A stretch of DNA of 5,480 nucleotides from Actinobacteria bacterium UBA5975 (GTDB lineage: Bacteria > Actinomycetota > Actinomycetes > Nanopelagicales > Nanopelagicaceae): the NCBI GenBank assembly GCA_002430075.1, contig DJBN01000020.1, positions 2,007-7,486 of the forward strand. The letters are read 5' to 3'. The notes under the pieces were generated by a model. The model did no database searches. It saw only the letters and a program-made list of their open reading frames with translations, and had not been told where the DNA came from. This document shows, one piece after another, positions 5,388 to 5,480 of this stretch. The position numbers were made by a program, and so were the translations under genes. Within the stretch, counting starts at the first letter, position 1. The number at the start of each line of letters is the position of its first letter.

Positions 5388-5480
5388 ATGAGTCTTCACA
5401 ACCCTGGCCCTTGGTGGCAAGTTCAAAGTGTAAGCGGCCTAGGAAGAGGCATTACTTTAAGAAGTGCAATTGTCTTATCT
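5388..5480 (+). CDS. N-terminus of an unidentified protein, continues beyond window
   Basis: From the ATG at 5388 the frame stays open for 31 codons to the window edge: MSLHNPGPWWQVQSVSGLGR (1-20), then GITLRSAIVLS. It begins 12 nt after the methyltransferase stop without a clear Shine-Dalgarno, so it is probably the next gene of the same unit. The start of the residues is polar with two Trp, and the last visible ones become hydrophobic, which would fit a cytoplasmic tail leading into a membrane segment. In related Actinobacteria a sigma/anti-sigma pair, an HtrA-like serine protease or TatB stands in this place; an HtrA-like membrane protease is one possibility, but nothing visible proves it. 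Confidence 0.5.
   Translation, partial: MSLHNPGPWWQVQSVSGLGRGITLRSAIVLS

Overview
The window looks like a piece of chromosome from a moderate-GC, gene-dense actinobacterium. Three things point there. DapD is of the long actinobacterial/mycobacterial type. There is a DUF3117 (Rv1211-like) microprotein, a family essentially confined to Actinobacteria. The gene set (dapD, an Rv1205-like LOG protein, DUF3117, an Rv1220c-like methyltransferase) recalls the Rv1201c-Rv1222 neighbourhood of Mycobacterium tuberculosis. GC judged by eye (mid-40s percent, not computed), very short spacers and overlapping genes suggest a streamlined lineage such as the freshwater acI/Nanopelagicales group; that assignment is inference.

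Layout. From 1 to 782 (+) is the 3' part of a SpoIID/LytB-domain protein. It converges, with only 15 nt between stops, on dapD (798-1715, -), the succinyltransferase of lysine/diaminopimelate synthesis. A 30-bp divergent spacer separates dapD from a LOG-family cytokinin-type phosphoribohydrolase (1746-2282, +). Each of these two genes has a TANNNT -10 box 6-7 nt before its ATG, so both are probably leaderless and the two promoters physically collide. The LOG gene overlaps a small SRPBCC-fold protein (2272-2721). After an imperfect hairpin comes a 63-aa orphan sigma-region-4-like HTH protein (2773-2964), again with a leaderless-type -10.

A leader of about 110 nt with two small hairpins ends in a textbook Shine-Dalgarno and the 59-aa DUF3117 protein (3076-3255). 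A leucyl aminopeptidase (M17, PepA) follows in the same reading frame, directly behind the DUF3117 UAG stop. Its conserved N-terminal region has no ATG, GTG or TTG start; the best candidate is an AUU at 3271. PepA overlaps by GTGA a class-I SAM O-methyltransferase (4749-5375). A last ORF starts at 5388 and runs off the window.

The genes look mostly like housekeeping: cell-wall precursor supply (dapD), possible glycan remodelling (SpoIID-like), nucleotide-derived signalling or salvage (LOG), peptide turnover (PepA) and a methyltransferase. I see no mobile element, CRISPR array, tRNA or rRNA. The most interesting points are the start of pepA, its in-frame position behind DUF3117, the colliding leaderless promoters and the orphan sigma-4 microprotein.
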